This document shows positions 55,103-63,567 of a stretch of 64,000 nt of DNA, one piece after another. A program made the position numbers and the translations under genes. Positions within the stretch are counted from its first letter, which is position 1, and each line of letters starts with the position of its first letter. The notes beneath the pieces were generated by a model. The model made no database searches and was not told the DNA's origin. It saw nothing but the letters and a program-made list of their open reading frames with translations. The stretch comes from Chitinophaga sp. LS1 (GTDB lineage Bacteria > Bacteroidota > Bacteroidia > Chitinophagales > Chitinophagaceae), in the NCBI RefSeq assembly GCF_034274695.1, contig NZ_CP128362.1:7318501-7382500 (forward strand), read 5' to 3'.

Positions 55103-55879
55103 ATGAAACCCACGACTTCCGGATATGCACCCGCAAATGGATTAGACCTCTATTATGAAATTTATGGCAGTGGAGATCCACTGGTATTGATTCATGGTGG
55201 CGGCTCTACTATTGAGAGCAATTTTGGCTATTTCATTCCCCTGCTGACTGGCGATCGCCAGATCATTGCCATGGAGCTACAGGCACATGGGCATACGAAA
55301 GACCGGGGCACTCCCACCAGTTTTGAACAGGATGCAGATGATGTAGCTGCATTACTGGCTTTTTTGAATATTCCACAGGCAGAAATACTGGGGTTTAGCA
55401 ATGGCGGGAATACTGCTATGCAACTGGCCGCACGACATCCGCAGGTGGTGAAAAAGCTGGTGATCGCATCTTCGTTTTATAAGAGAGATGGGCTGTTTAA
55501 AGGTTTCTTTGATTTTATGAATACTGCCAGCCTGGATAATATGCCGATGGGATTGCAGGAGGCATACCTGGCTATCAATAATGATCGTGCAGCATTGGAG
55601 ATCATGCATAACCGTGATCGTGACAGGATGTTGGGCTTTCAGGACTGGCCGGATGAGATGCTTAGGAATATTACCTCCCCTACCCTCATTATTGGAGGGG
55701 ATCAGGATGTGATGGTACCTGAGCATTTTGTGGAGATGTTTAGATTATTTCCGAAGGCACAGCTGGCGATATTGCCCGGTGGTCATGGCGGATATCTGGG
55801 AGAGGTGACGCAAAGACATTTATCAGGGGAGCAGCCGGAAATAGCGGCGAAACTGATATTGGCGTTTCTGAATAGTTAG
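55103..55879 (+). CDS. Alpha/beta hydrolase
   Basis: The protein has 258 residues. LVLIHGGGST is the oxyanion strand, the nucleophile Ser is in ILGFSNGGNTAM (G-x-S-x-G), the acid is in IIGGDQDVMVPE and the His in LPGGHGGYL. It is close to peroxidase/lactonase-type hydrolases of this fold. No lid domain is large enough to suggest a lipase. A 30-base copy of its 3' end (gcgtttctgaatagtta) recurs at about 55908-55930. Confidence 0.88.
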   Translation: MKPTTSGYAPANGLDLYYEIYGSGDPLVLIHGGGSTIESNFGYFIPLLTGDRQIIAMELQAHGHTKDRGTPTSFEQDADDVAALLAFLNIPQAEILGFSNGGNTAMQLAARHPQVVKKLVIASSFYKRDGLFKGFFDFMNTASLDNMPMGLQEAYLAINNDRAALEIMHNRDRDRMLGFQDWPDEMLRNITSPTLIIGGDQDVMVPEHFVEMFRLFPKAQLAILPGGHGGYLGEVTQRHLSGEQPEIAAKLILAFLNS

Positions 55880-55945
55880 GTAGGTCACCGGTACCCAGAT
55901 ACAGATATTAGCGTTTCTGAATAGTTAAGTATGTAACTTGCAAAT

Positions 55946-56776
55946 ATGATCAAGTACAGGCAATTCGAACCGGTAATTATTGAGACAAGGGAAATCCTGA
56001 CAGAAGCATATACTACCCATAGCCATACCTATCATGAATTCTTCCTCATCCGTTCCGGAACAGGCAAGCATATATTTCGTAACCAGGAGGTGTCTTTTCA
56101 AAAAGGAGATCTCTTTTTTATTGCACCCGGCGAACCACATTCATTCCTGATTCCCCGCGTGGCAAAGGCTACGCTGATCAAGTTTAGTGACGACCTGCGC
56201 TCATTACTAAAAACATATGTCAACAAGTGGGATATTGATGGCGTAGTAATGGCCAGTGCCAAATCGCCGTTGAATGCCTACATTCCGCTGAGCACTGAAG
56301 ATAAGGTCATTGTGACACATATCTTCAATGCAGTGGAAGCCATGAAAGATCAGACGATGCTGAATGAACAACTGATCTTACATCAGCTGGTTTCGCTCAT
56401 CGTGATTATGGAACGTAACCTGACAGACAGGCGGTATCCCAATCCTGACAGGCTCATTGTTGACCAGATGGTCAAGCATATACATAAGCATATGAAGCTG
56501 CCGTTGCTGCTCACTTCACAGCATATGTCGGAGGTGTTCAATATTCCTGCTACCTATATCGGCGCGTATTTTAAGCGGCATATGGGGCAGTCATTGAAGG
56601 CATATATCAATGAGTGTAGGATGGTGATGATAGGCCGTATGATCAGGAAGAACAATGTTCCCGTTTCGGTGATCAGTCATGACTTTGGGTTTACGGATGA
56701 AAGTCATTTTCTGAAAACGTTTAAGAAGTTTTACCAGATGAGTCCTACGGCGTATAAGAAAGCGGTGTTGTCGTGA
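55946..56776 (+). CDS. AraC-family regulator with cupin domain
   Basis: The protein has 276 residues. A cupin-like N-terminal half (about 15-95, THSHTYHEFFLIRSGTGKH; GDLFFIAPGEPHSF) binds an effector. The double HTH is at about 185-270 (SEVFNIPATYIGAYFKRHMG; VISHDFGFTDESHFLKTFKKF). It is convergent with the flavin-reductase gene, 6 bases apart at the ends. Its target is unknown. Confidence 0.9.
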   Translation: MIKYRQFEPVIIETREILTEAYTTHSHTYHEFFLIRSGTGKHIFRNQEVSFQKGDLFFIAPGEPHSFLIPRVAKATLIKFSDDLRSLLKTYVNKWDIDGVVMASAKSPLNAYIPLSTEDKVIVTHIFNAVEAMKDQTMLNEQLILHQLVSLIVIMERNLTDRRYPNPDRLIVDQMVKHIHKHMKLPLLLTSQHMSEVFNIPATYIGAYFKRHMGQSLKAYINECRMVMIGRMIRKNNVPVSVISHDFGFTDESHFLKTFKKFYQMSPTAYKKAVLS

Positions 56777-56782
56777 CAACCC

Positions 56783-57586
56783 TTACCTTGACATCGTAGC
56801 CGCACGTTCCATCATAGAACGATCTTCCGATTCGCCATGTTTCCAGTAACCGTACGCCTGCCAGCTATCACGCTTCACGATTGTATGTTTCCGGAGTTTA
56901 TCCTGTATTTCGTTCACAGCTCCATGTTCTGCGAATGCATAGATATATGAACTACCTTGCAGCGTATTTTCAATTGCATTAAATGCTGCAGGTAAACCGG
57001 AAGTATCACCGGGATGTTCATTATACAACCAGGTAATGTCAATACCCGCCGGCTTGTTGATCGGTAACACATCTTCAGCACCATGCACTTCAATATACGC
57101 ATGGCCCTTAGCAGCAGGGCCCAGCTTTTCCAGCAATGCACTGATAACTGGTAAAGCACTATGATCACCAAAGAAATAATAATCTTCTGCAGACCGCATA
57201 AGCTTTTTCCTATTAGCTTTCATGAGCACACCAAGTTCATCACCGGGTTCAGCATTCATAGCCCAGGCAGATGCAGGACCGGGATTTTTATGCACGACGA
57301 AGTCGATAGCCATCTCCCCTTTCTCCGCATCAAATGATCGTAAGGTATATGTTCTCACTATCTGGTTGGGATAATCAAACAGACTACGCGTAGCCATATC
57401 AGGCAATTCGACAGGAACAGATTTATCCTTTGGGATAATAATCTTATTATTGTCTCCTGCTTCGGCTCTCTGGTAAATCTGGATATCATCGCCGGTAAGG
57501 ATAATCCGGATGTAATGAGGGGTCAGTTGTTCTCTGCGCTTTACTTTTAGGATTGCCCGCATGAGGCTATTGGGATCGATTTGCAT
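56783..57586 (-). CDS. Siderophore-interacting protein (FAD-dependent ferric reductase)
   Basis: The protein has 267 residues. An FAD-binding barrel (TPHYIRIILTGDD; VRTYTLRSFDAEKGEMAIDFVVH with the R-x-Y-T/S motif) is followed by the SIP C-terminal domain (YYFFGDHSALPVISALLEKL; YIYAFAEHGAVNEI; QAYGYWKHGESED). It is the ViuB/YqjH type that releases iron from ferric siderophores in the cytoplasm. No siderophore gene is nearby. Confidence 0.9.
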   Translation of the reverse strand: MQIDPNSLMRAILKVKRREQLTPHYIRIILTGDDIQIYQRAEAGDNNKIIIPKDKSVPVELPDMATRSLFDYPNQIVRTYTLRSFDAEKGEMAIDFVVHKNPGPASAWAMNAEPGDELGVLMKANRKKLMRSAEDYYFFGDHSALPVISALLEKLGPAAKGHAYIEVHGAEDVLPINKPAGIDITWLYNEHPGDTSGLPAAFNAIENTLQGSSYIYAFAEHGAVNEIQDKLRKHTIVKRDSWQAYGYWKHGESEDRSMMERAATMSR

Positions 57587-57678
57587 TGTTGAATAATTTT
57601 AGACAAAATTCCGGATAGCAGCACGGGTTTATTGGTAAATATTAAATAATCATTGGTATTTTTTTATAACTTTAGCCT

Positions 57679-58500
57679 ATGCTGACTACAGACAATCTCA
57701 GAACAATCGAAAAAGGAAGGAGAGCACACATTTATTGCAAAGTCACGGAGATTGCGCTGTTTGTGGCTACTGGCGGCTTTCTTGAAGAAGGCAACCGGCT
57801 ATTGCAGGAACTATGGAAGTTCAAAAGGCGGCATGAACGCGATACCTGGCTGGCAGATACTGCATTTACGGTGTTATGGTCTGCGGCAGGTGCTGTACCT
57901 GCGGATGTACCTTTTGAGTTAGGGAATATAGATGAGATTGAAAGATCTATGCGAAATTATATTGCCATAGATAAGTGGGCGTATGAAATGCCAGCAATGC
58001 CCTGGACTTCACTATCAGGCGTAAACCTGGTGAGAAAGGCTTTTATTACAGCTGGTATGTTTAAAAACAGGGCACTGCCTGTACAGGAGAATTACGAAGA
58101 TGTCACTGATTTTATGAACGACACGCTGCATGCAGTAAATCTTCAGCCAGAAGATGAGTTTCCGGTAGCTTACAAAGAATTGCTGGCACTTGAAATGATT
58201 GAAAGACTGGCAGAAGAGGAATATGATTCTGATGAAGCATATGCATTGGGTGCAGAACTGGCAGCAAAGAATGATCAGCCTGATTCAGCAATAAAGCTGG
58301 CAAAGCATTGGGCAAAAGCACCAGTAAGACCGGCTTTGATGGCAGGTGGCAGACATATAGCACCGTTGTTATTGCAGGGGGTGATTGCAGAGGATCTGGG
58401 TTTGAATAAAGATAACGTCAACGAATATCTCGAAGAGGCGATCATAGCATTGAATAAAAGCACAATGAAACGCGGCTGGTTAAGTTGGGCCGGGTTTTAA
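57679..58500 (+). CDS. Hypothetical protein
   Basis: The protein has 273 residues, is predicted mostly helical and has no signal peptide. Motifs include GRRAHIYCKVTEIALFVATGGFLEEGN-like helices, WTSLSGVNLVRKAFI and EMIERLAEEEYDSDEAYALG. I do not recognise the family. It is divergent from the SIP gene, and a near match to the -7 box (TAACTTTA, 57667-57674) lies very close to its start. A strong terminator follows. Confidence 0.65.
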   Translation: MLTTDNLRTIEKGRRAHIYCKVTEIALFVATGGFLEEGNRLLQELWKFKRRHERDTWLADTAFTVLWSAAGAVPADVPFELGNIDEIERSMRNYIAIDKWAYEMPAMPWTSLSGVNLVRKAFITAGMFKNRALPVQENYEDVTDFMNDTLHAVNLQPEDEFPVAYKELLALEMIERLAEEEYDSDEAYALGAELAAKNDQPDSAIKLAKHWAKAPVRPALMAGGRHIAPLLLQGVIAEDLGLNKDNVNEYLEEAIIALNKSTMKRGWLSWAGF

Positions 58501-58561
58501 ATGAAGATACACTCAATGAAACGAGGATAGTTCTATCAGGTGGATATTAAATAACGTTCTT

Positions 58562-58614
58562 TAAAGAAATAAGCCCAATGGAACCACACCGGTTTCATTG
58601 GGCTTATTTCTTTA
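58562..58614. terminator. Bidirectional terminator
   Basis: The 24-bp arms (58562-58585; 58591-58614) pair with one mismatch, with A-rich and T-rich outer ends (taaagaaat...atttcttta). Confidence 0.85.
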
Positions 58615-58699
58615 AATGTCCGTGTACTTTACTGGTATTTTCAGTTCTTGCATGGTGTATTTTTTCAATACACCGTGGAGGAGATTACGAATTAAAATA

Positions 58700-58735
58700 G
58701 GCTACTAACTCTTAAACCTCTAAAAGTTAGTAGCC
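58700..58735 (-). terminator. Terminator of the NAD(P)H oxidoreductase gene
   Basis: A stem of about 13 bp (ggctactaact/agttagtagcc) lies 12 bases past the stop at 58747 on the minus strand, followed by a moderately T-rich tract. Confidence 0.6.
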
Positions 58736-58746
58736 ACAATAAAACT

Positions 58747-59343
58747 TTAATTATTCGTAAATACTTTTTGCAGATGGTCATTATACCTGCTTAAATCTCT
58801 ATTAATATCTGAATTCTTTTCTACGTCATGAAAATGCAGACTTTCCAGCGGAGTCATACCAGTAAAGGCATTCATGCGATGAAACCCAAAGAGTACCCCC
58901 TCATCTACTGACTTTTCCAGAAAGAACTCTCCGGGTAATGTAAAGGCCGTAGCAGGTGCATTCCACGAAGTTGTGACCAGGTATTTGCGGCCATGCAGCA
59001 TACCGCCGGTACCATAGTTGATAGCAGGATTTTCTGCTTTACGTCCATCGCTGCGATAGATGCCTTTGCCCTGACCAGCGGTGAAAACTACATCCAGGTA
59101 TTTCTTAAATTCATGCGGCAGACCAAACCACCATACAGGTGTATGATAAATCACAGCATCTGCCCATACAAAATTCTCTACTTCTTTTTCCGGAACGTAT
59201 GTATCGTTGATGTCGGTATAGCGTACTTCATATCCTTCCTCCTTATCGAAGAAGGCCCTGGTGGCCTCAGAAATCGTTTTATTAAACCGGCCGCCGGAGT
59301 GACCGAATACCTGTCCACCATTTATCACGAAGATCTTTTTCAT
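58747..59343 (-). CDS. NAD(P)H:quinone oxidoreductase (MdaB-like flavodoxin fold)
   Basis: The protein has 198 residues. The flavodoxin-like fold begins with KIFVINGGQVFGHSGGRFN (phosphate loop). VIYHTPVWWFGLPHEFKKYLDVVF and KYLVTTSWNAPATAF match MdaB/NQO-type FMN or FAD enzymes that reduce quinones by two electrons. A -7 box (TAGTTTTG, minus strand, 59364-59371) gives a leader of about 16 bases. It is divergent from a LysR gene that probably controls it. Confidence 0.9.
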   Translation of the reverse strand: MKKIFVINGGQVFGHSGGRFNKTISEATRAFFDKEEGYEVRYTDINDTYVPEKEVENFVWADAVIYHTPVWWFGLPHEFKKYLDVVFTAGQGKGIYRSDGRKAENPAINYGTGGMLHGRKYLVTTSWNAPATAFTLPGEFFLEKSVDEGVLFGFHRMNAFTGMTPLESLHFHDVEKNSDINRDLSRYNDHLQKVFTNN

Positions 59344-59363
59344 TGTCGTTTTTATTTACGATG

Positions 59364-59415
59364 CAAAACTACTACCCCTACATCTACTATTAAAATAATA
59401 TAAATTATACCTTTG
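59364..59415. promoter_or_regulatory. Divergent promoters of the mdaB-like and LysR genes
   Basis: TAGTTTTG on the minus strand (59364-59371) and TACCTTTG on the plus strand (59408-59415) both fit TAnnTTTG. The 37 bases between them are very AT-rich and are a likely LysR binding site. Confidence 0.6.
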
Positions 59416-59432
59416 TATCATAATTCTGATAG

Positions 59433-60353
59433 ATGGTAAATCTCGAATGGTTTAGAACCTTTAAAACTATATATGAGACTGGTAGTCTTACAGGTGCTGC
59501 AGAAGCGCTGTACGTGTCACAACCGGGCATCAGTCTGCATCTCAGTTCGCTGGAAGCCTATGTAGGCTATAAGTTGTTTGACAGAACTTCCCGTAAGTTG
59601 ATTGCCACCGAACGTGGAAAGCTGCTGTACAACTATATTTTAGATGCCCTGAATAAGCTGGAAGAGGCGGAGCAACACTTTCACAGAAGTACTGAAGCGG
59701 AAAGGCCCACGGTGAGTGTAGGGATGTGTTTTGAAACCTTTCAGTTTACACTGGAGCCATATCTACCGACCCTGCCGTTTAATGTGATCATTAAATTCGG
59801 GGAGTATCCGGAAATGCTGAGCGATCTGGATGCAGGCATTCTCGACCTGATCATTACGCCACAAAAAGGGGATTATCCTCAATTAAAGTATGAGGCATTC
59901 TTTAAAGAAAGAATTGTCGTGGTAGGTGGTGCGAAGACGAATACAACTAAGTTCGGAAAACTGCTGAAAGCGGACGACAGATCAGGCATACTGGACTGGC
60001 TCAAACAACAGACCTGGTATGGAACAACCGGGGATATGGAACACCTGCGGCGGTTTTGGTTTAATAATTTCGATAAACGACCGGATTTTAAACCGAATTA
60101 TATCGTGCCGAATATCTGCTCAATCTTACGATGCCTGAGTGTAGGAGATGGGATCGCTGTAGTACCCGATTTTCTGGCTAAAAAGGAGCTGGAAGAGGGC
60201 AAGGTGAAATTGATATGGGAAGGGAGCAAAATACACGAAAACACGCTCTATTTTGGCACAAGGAAGAAAAGTATGTATGAGGGTGAGATCGCGAAGGTAA
60301 AAGAGATCTTTTTACGTGAGATGGTAAAGGATGAAGTAAAGGGGATCAGCTGA
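59433..60353 (+). CDS. LysR-family transcriptional regulator
   Basis: The protein has 306 residues. The HTH lies at the N-terminus (FRTFKTIYETGSLTGAAEALYVSQPGISLHL) and a periplasmic-binding-like effector domain at about 92-300 (TVSVGMCFETF; GILDLIITPQKG; VPNICSILRCLSVGDGIAVVPDF). It is divergent from the quinone oxidoreductase and likely senses an oxidant or quinone to control it. Confidence 0.92.
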   Translation: MVNLEWFRTFKTIYETGSLTGAAEALYVSQPGISLHLSSLEAYVGYKLFDRTSRKLIATERGKLLYNYILDALNKLEEAEQHFHRSTEAERPTVSVGMCFETFQFTLEPYLPTLPFNVIIKFGEYPEMLSDLDAGILDLIITPQKGDYPQLKYEAFFKERIVVVGGAKTNTTKFGKLLKADDRSGILDWLKQQTWYGTTGDMEHLRRFWFNNFDKRPDFKPNYIVPNICSILRCLSVGDGIAVVPDFLAKKELEEGKVKLIWEGSKIHENTLYFGTRKKSMYEGEIAKVKEIFLREMVKDEVKGIS

Positions 60354-60416
60354 AACAAACCTTTTTGCTGGAAATGACAAAACCTACCTAAATTCGGCTT
60401 CTAAAACCTGTAATTC

Positions 60417-60944
60417 ATGAAGTTAGCAACGATCTACCTCCTTGCGGTATTGCTGGGCGCCACCAGCATTGCCAAAGCACAGTCGCAAACCGAAGTCCTG
60501 GTAAAAGAATGGGAAAGAGCAAAGGCCTACACCAAAGAATACCTGGATGCGATGCCGGATAAAGACTACAGCCTGAAACCAACCCCTGAAATGCGTTCAT
60601 TCGCAGACCAGTTCCTCCACCTGACGGATGCAAACTATGGATTTATCTCCGCCGTCAGCGGACAAAAGAGTCCTGTTGGTTTTGGGGAATCAGAAAAATC
60701 TGCTGACAAATCCAAAGCAGCTGTAACCAAAGCCGTTATGGACGGGTATGATTTTGTAATTGCAAGTATCCAAAAGATACCGGCTGCTCAGCTGAATGAC
60801 AAAATTAACCTGTTTGGAAAATTTGAGATCACCAAAGAACAGGCTATTTACAAAGCTTTTGAGCACCAAACACATCACAGAGGCCAGGCCACTGTTTACC
60901 TCCGCCTGGCAGGTGTAACACCTCCGCAGGAAAAACTGTTTTAA
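60417..60944 (+). CDS. Exported DinB-family protein
   Basis: The protein has 175 residues. A signal peptide (MKLATIYLLAVLLGATSIAKAQ) precedes a DinB four-helix bundle: RSFADQFLHLTDANYGF (first metal His) and FEHQTHHRGQATVYLRLAG (the HxxxH pair near the end). Most DinB proteins are cytoplasmic; export is a feature of this Bacteroidota subgroup. The function is probably metal- or thiol-dependent and the client is unknown. A terminator follows. Confidence 0.88.
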   Translation: MKLATIYLLAVLLGATSIAKAQSQTEVLVKEWERAKAYTKEYLDAMPDKDYSLKPTPEMRSFADQFLHLTDANYGFISAVSGQKSPVGFGESEKSADKSKAAVTKAVMDGYDFVIASIQKIPAAQLNDKINLFGKFEITKEQAIYKAFEHQTHHRGQATVYLRLAGVTPPQEKLF

Positions 60945-60953
60945 AATTATCCT

Positions 60954-60990
60954 AAAGCCGTCTCTATTGAGGGGACGGCTTTTGTTTTTT
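60954..60990 (+). terminator. Rho-independent terminator after dinB-like gene
   Basis: A 9-bp stem (aaagccgtc/gacggcttt), lengthened by a G-T pair, is followed by TTTTGTTTTTT. Confidence 0.85.
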
Positions 60991-61314
60991 ATGCTTCGCC
61001 CCCATCCTCATTCCTCTATTTATTATATTATTCAGGAGGAAATACCCCTGGCGACTATATTCGTAATTGGATTGTGGGTATTTCCCTATTCTCCGTTTTT
61101 TTTGAATGAGAGCACTTATATGATTTCTTCCCCACTGAATGCGAAGGAGTTTGCAAATAGCCGGGCAACATCCACAGGTAACCTGGGTGTTACTTTGGAT
61201 AAGACTTTGGGCGGATGGATGATTGCGACCCATCGCGTCGTATTTATACCGTGGCTCACGCCGGGATTTGGATTCTTAGCATATATAATGATGCTATGTA
61301 GGGGATTTAGGTAA
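60991..61314 (+). CDS. Possible small membrane protein
   Basis: A 107-residue frame with two hydrophobic stretches (PLATIFVIGLWVFPYSPFF and VVFIPWLTPGFGFLAYIMML). The ATG sits right against the preceding terminator, which leaves no room for a promoter, so the true start may be further in. Two minus-strand frames overlap it. No family is recognised. Confidence 0.3.
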   Translation: MLRPHPHSSIYYIIQEEIPLATIFVIGLWVFPYSPFFLNESTYMISSPLNAKEFANSRATSTGNLGVTLDKTLGGWMIATHRVVFIPWLTPGFGFLAYIMMLCRGFR

Positions 61315-61319
61315 ATTTG
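61312..61319 (+). promoter_or_regulatory. -7 promoter element of the AraC gene
   Basis: TAAATTTG fits TAnnTTTG, giving a leader of about 50 bases to the ATG at 61375. A short dyad (cgatc...gatcg, about 61336-61355) follows and may be an operator. Confidence 0.5.
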
Positions 61320-61374
61320 GGTATTGATAAAGTAACGATCGTATTTCAAAGATCGTGCATATGCCGAAGAAAAT

Positions 61375-62244
61375 ATGACAGTACCTATTTATAAGCTGGA
61401 GCAGGACGAGTTCATGAAGGATGGCCAATTTAAAGTCTACAATTTTGAAGGCAATTATCCGGACCGCTCAGAATTACTGATCCCTCATCGCAAAGATCAT
61501 TATTTAGTTGTCCTGATCCGAACCGGGGGCCGCCGTCAGTGGATAGATATGAACGCTATCGAACTGAAGAAGAATACGGTTTATTTTACTAACCCACAGC
61601 AGGTGATTGTAAAAGAGGAGCTAACGCAATTATGGAGTACGGGGATTGCTTTTACAAAGGAATTTTTATCCCTGTATGGAAATGAAGCTTTATTAAAACT
61701 GCCCTTGATTGTAAATCCTTATAACGGGTATGAGCTGGAAATGACCACAGAGGATATAATCGTTGTAGAAGAATTATTGCAGAAGATCAATGTCGAGTAC
61801 AGGCAACGGGGAGAATGGCAGCAACGTATGCTATGTGCCTACCTCACCGTATTGCTCACATACCTGAGCAGACGCTATACGGAACAATATAAAGGCAATG
61901 ACCTTAGCAGTGAGCAAATATTATTAAAACGCTTTCAGGCAAAGATTGATGAATTTTATCAGCAATATCATGAAGTGAATGATTACGCATCCATGCTTAA
62001 TATTTCTGCCGGGCATTTAAGTGACGTCGTTAAGGGGCAAAGTGGCAAGCCTGCCATCAAGCATATTCATGATCGCCTGATCATGGAATCCAGACGTTTA
62101 TTATTTCACACAGATCAGCCACTGAAGGATATTTCCTTCCAGCTTGGTTTCTCGGACACTTCTTATTTTAACCGGTTTTTTAAACGCGAAACCGGCCTCA
62201 CTCCTGCTACTTATCGTGACCAGGCAAGGGCCATGTATCAATAA
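61375..62244 (+). CDS. AraC-family transcriptional regulator
   Basis: The protein has 289 residues. The N-terminal half (about 10-150) is a sensor domain of cupin type (LIPHRKDHYLVVLIRTGGRRQWID). The double HTH is at about 195-288 (YASMLNISAGHLSDVVKGQSGK; LKDISFQLGFSDTSYFNRFFKRETG). Its target is unknown. A 16-bp terminator follows its stop. Confidence 0.92.
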   Translation: MTVPIYKLEQDEFMKDGQFKVYNFEGNYPDRSELLIPHRKDHYLVVLIRTGGRRQWIDMNAIELKKNTVYFTNPQQVIVKEELTQLWSTGIAFTKEFLSLYGNEALLKLPLIVNPYNGYELEMTTEDIIVVEELLQKINVEYRQRGEWQQRMLCAYLTVLLTYLSRRYTEQYKGNDLSSEQILLKRFQAKIDEFYQQYHEVNDYASMLNISAGHLSDVVKGQSGKPAIKHIHDRLIMESRRLLFHTDQPLKDISFQLGFSDTSYFNRFFKRETGLTPATYRDQARAMYQ

Positions 62245-62253
62245 TGGATTTAC

Positions 62254-62290
62254 GTTCAAAATCTCAAAATTATTTTTTGAGATTTTGAAC
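62254..62290. terminator. Bidirectional terminator
   Basis: Perfect 16-bp arms (gttcaaaatctcaaaa, 62254-62269; 62275-62290) enclose a 5-base loop. Confidence 0.8.
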
Positions 62291-62409
62291 TTTTCATACC
62301 TACGTAATGTTAAGTATTGTTTGTAAACTGTTGTACTCATTTTTAAATCCCAAACACCACAACTTTTTAATAGCCCTTTTTTATTACCTCACTTTTAATC
62401 AATAACATT

Positions 62410-62958
62410 ATGGATGGTTACATTGGCGAAATCAGAGCATTTGGCTTTAATTTTGTACCTACTGGCTGGCTTCCTTGTGATGGAAGCACGCTCCAGATTC
62501 AACAACAATCTATCCTCTTCTCCGTTATCGGTAATCGATTTGGAGGGAACGGAACAACAAATTACATGCTTCCGGATCTAAGAGGTGTAACGCTCGTTGG
62601 TGTAAATACTGCACAAAGCGGATATAACACCCCAGGCATTACCGGAGGATCTGAAAATGTAACACTCACGGTGAGCACTATTCCGGCGCACAATCACCAG
62701 ATAGGTGCAGTTACACGTTCAAGTGCAGCTCAATTAACACAGGCAACGAATGTGCCGGCACCCACTGCTTATCTTACCAATGCTTACTCCACAGGCCTTA
62801 GTCTGGGTATTATTGCTTATGCAGATACTGCCAACGGTACGCTGAACCCTCAGAGTATTTCGACTGCAGGCGGCAGTCAGGCACATAACAATATGTCGCC
62901 CTACCTGGCCATGACTTATTGTATCTGTGTGGAAGGCGAATATCCACAACACCCCTGA
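62410..62958 (+). CDS. Phage tail-collar domain protein (copy 1)
   Basis: The 182 residues match the microcystin-dependent/tail-collar family: an opening YIGEIRAFGFNFVPTGWLPCDG, the collar core GGNGTTNYMLPDLRGVTLVG, then VSTIPAHNHQI with conserved His, and the end NMSPYLAMTYCICVEGEYP. In phages such domains lie in tail-fibre tips. The free-standing bacterial copies have no settled role. It is first of three tandem paralogues. Confidence 0.88.
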   Translation: MDGYIGEIRAFGFNFVPTGWLPCDGSTLQIQQQSILFSVIGNRFGGNGTTNYMLPDLRGVTLVGVNTAQSGYNTPGITGGSENVTLTVSTIPAHNHQIGAVTRSSAAQLTQATNVPAPTAYLTNAYSTGLSLGIIAYADTANGTLNPQSISTAGGSQAHNNMSPYLAMTYCICVEGEYPQHP

Positions 62959-62993
62959 TTCACAATTTTCATTCACACATTTGAATTTCACTT

Positions 62994-63539
62994 ATGGAAA
63001 ATTATCTCGGAGAGATTCGTGCATTTAGTTATGGCCGGGCACCAAGAGGTTGGGTTCCCTGCAACGGCCAACTTTTACCGCTTGCACAAAACCAGGCTTT
63101 ATTTGCCTTACTGGGCATATATTATGGGGGCAACGGCACCACCAACTTCCAATTACCTAACTTAAACGGCAGAAGTATTGTTGGTACCGGTACCAGCAAA
63201 AGTGGTAGTAATTATCCTATAGGTCAGGCTGCTGGCACTGAATCGGTAACACTTAATTCCAACGAGCTCCCCTTACACAATCACCTCGTTCGTACCAAAA
63301 GTGCTTATGATGTAGGTTCGCCGTCAACCAACTTCCTGGGAAATCCTGACATAAAAGGTACATCGCCTGTGGCCAATAAAGCGACGGTCAACTTATATGC
63401 TGCGAGTGCAGGCACTTTGACACAGATGGGTCCCTGTATTACACAGGCAGGTAATAACCAACCTCACGAAAACAGGCAGCCATACCTGGTGATCAATTAT
63501 TGCATTGCCACACAAGGCATATACCCATCCAGGCAATAA
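62994..63539 (+). CDS. Phage tail-collar domain protein (copy 2)
   Basis: The protein has 181 residues and the same plan as its neighbour: YLGEIRAFSYGRAPRGWVPCNG, GGNGTTNFQLPNLNGRSIVGTG, ELPLHNHLVR and the end NRQPYLVINYCIATQGIYPS. The gap to copy 1 is 35 bases. The middle region between the His motif and the end differs from copy 1, as if each copy binds a different target. Confidence 0.88.
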   Translation: MENYLGEIRAFSYGRAPRGWVPCNGQLLPLAQNQALFALLGIYYGGNGTTNFQLPNLNGRSIVGTGTSKSGSNYPIGQAAGTESVTLNSNELPLHNHLVRTKSAYDVGSPSTNFLGNPDIKGTSPVANKATVNLYAASAGTLTQMGPCITQAGNNQPHENRQPYLVINYCIATQGIYPSRQ

Positions 63540-63567
63540 CATTCCCAATAACCTTCAAAAATATTTT

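Noticed and set aside
55857..55935. Thirty-base direct repeat at the end of the hydrolase gene as an insertion footprint
   Set aside because: The copy is 49 bases away with no element between; a simple slippage or duplication explains it.
60964..61349. Minus-strand frames between the dinB-like and AraC genes
   Set aside because: No start context and no recognisable motifs; the plus-strand frame with two membrane segments is a slightly better candidate.
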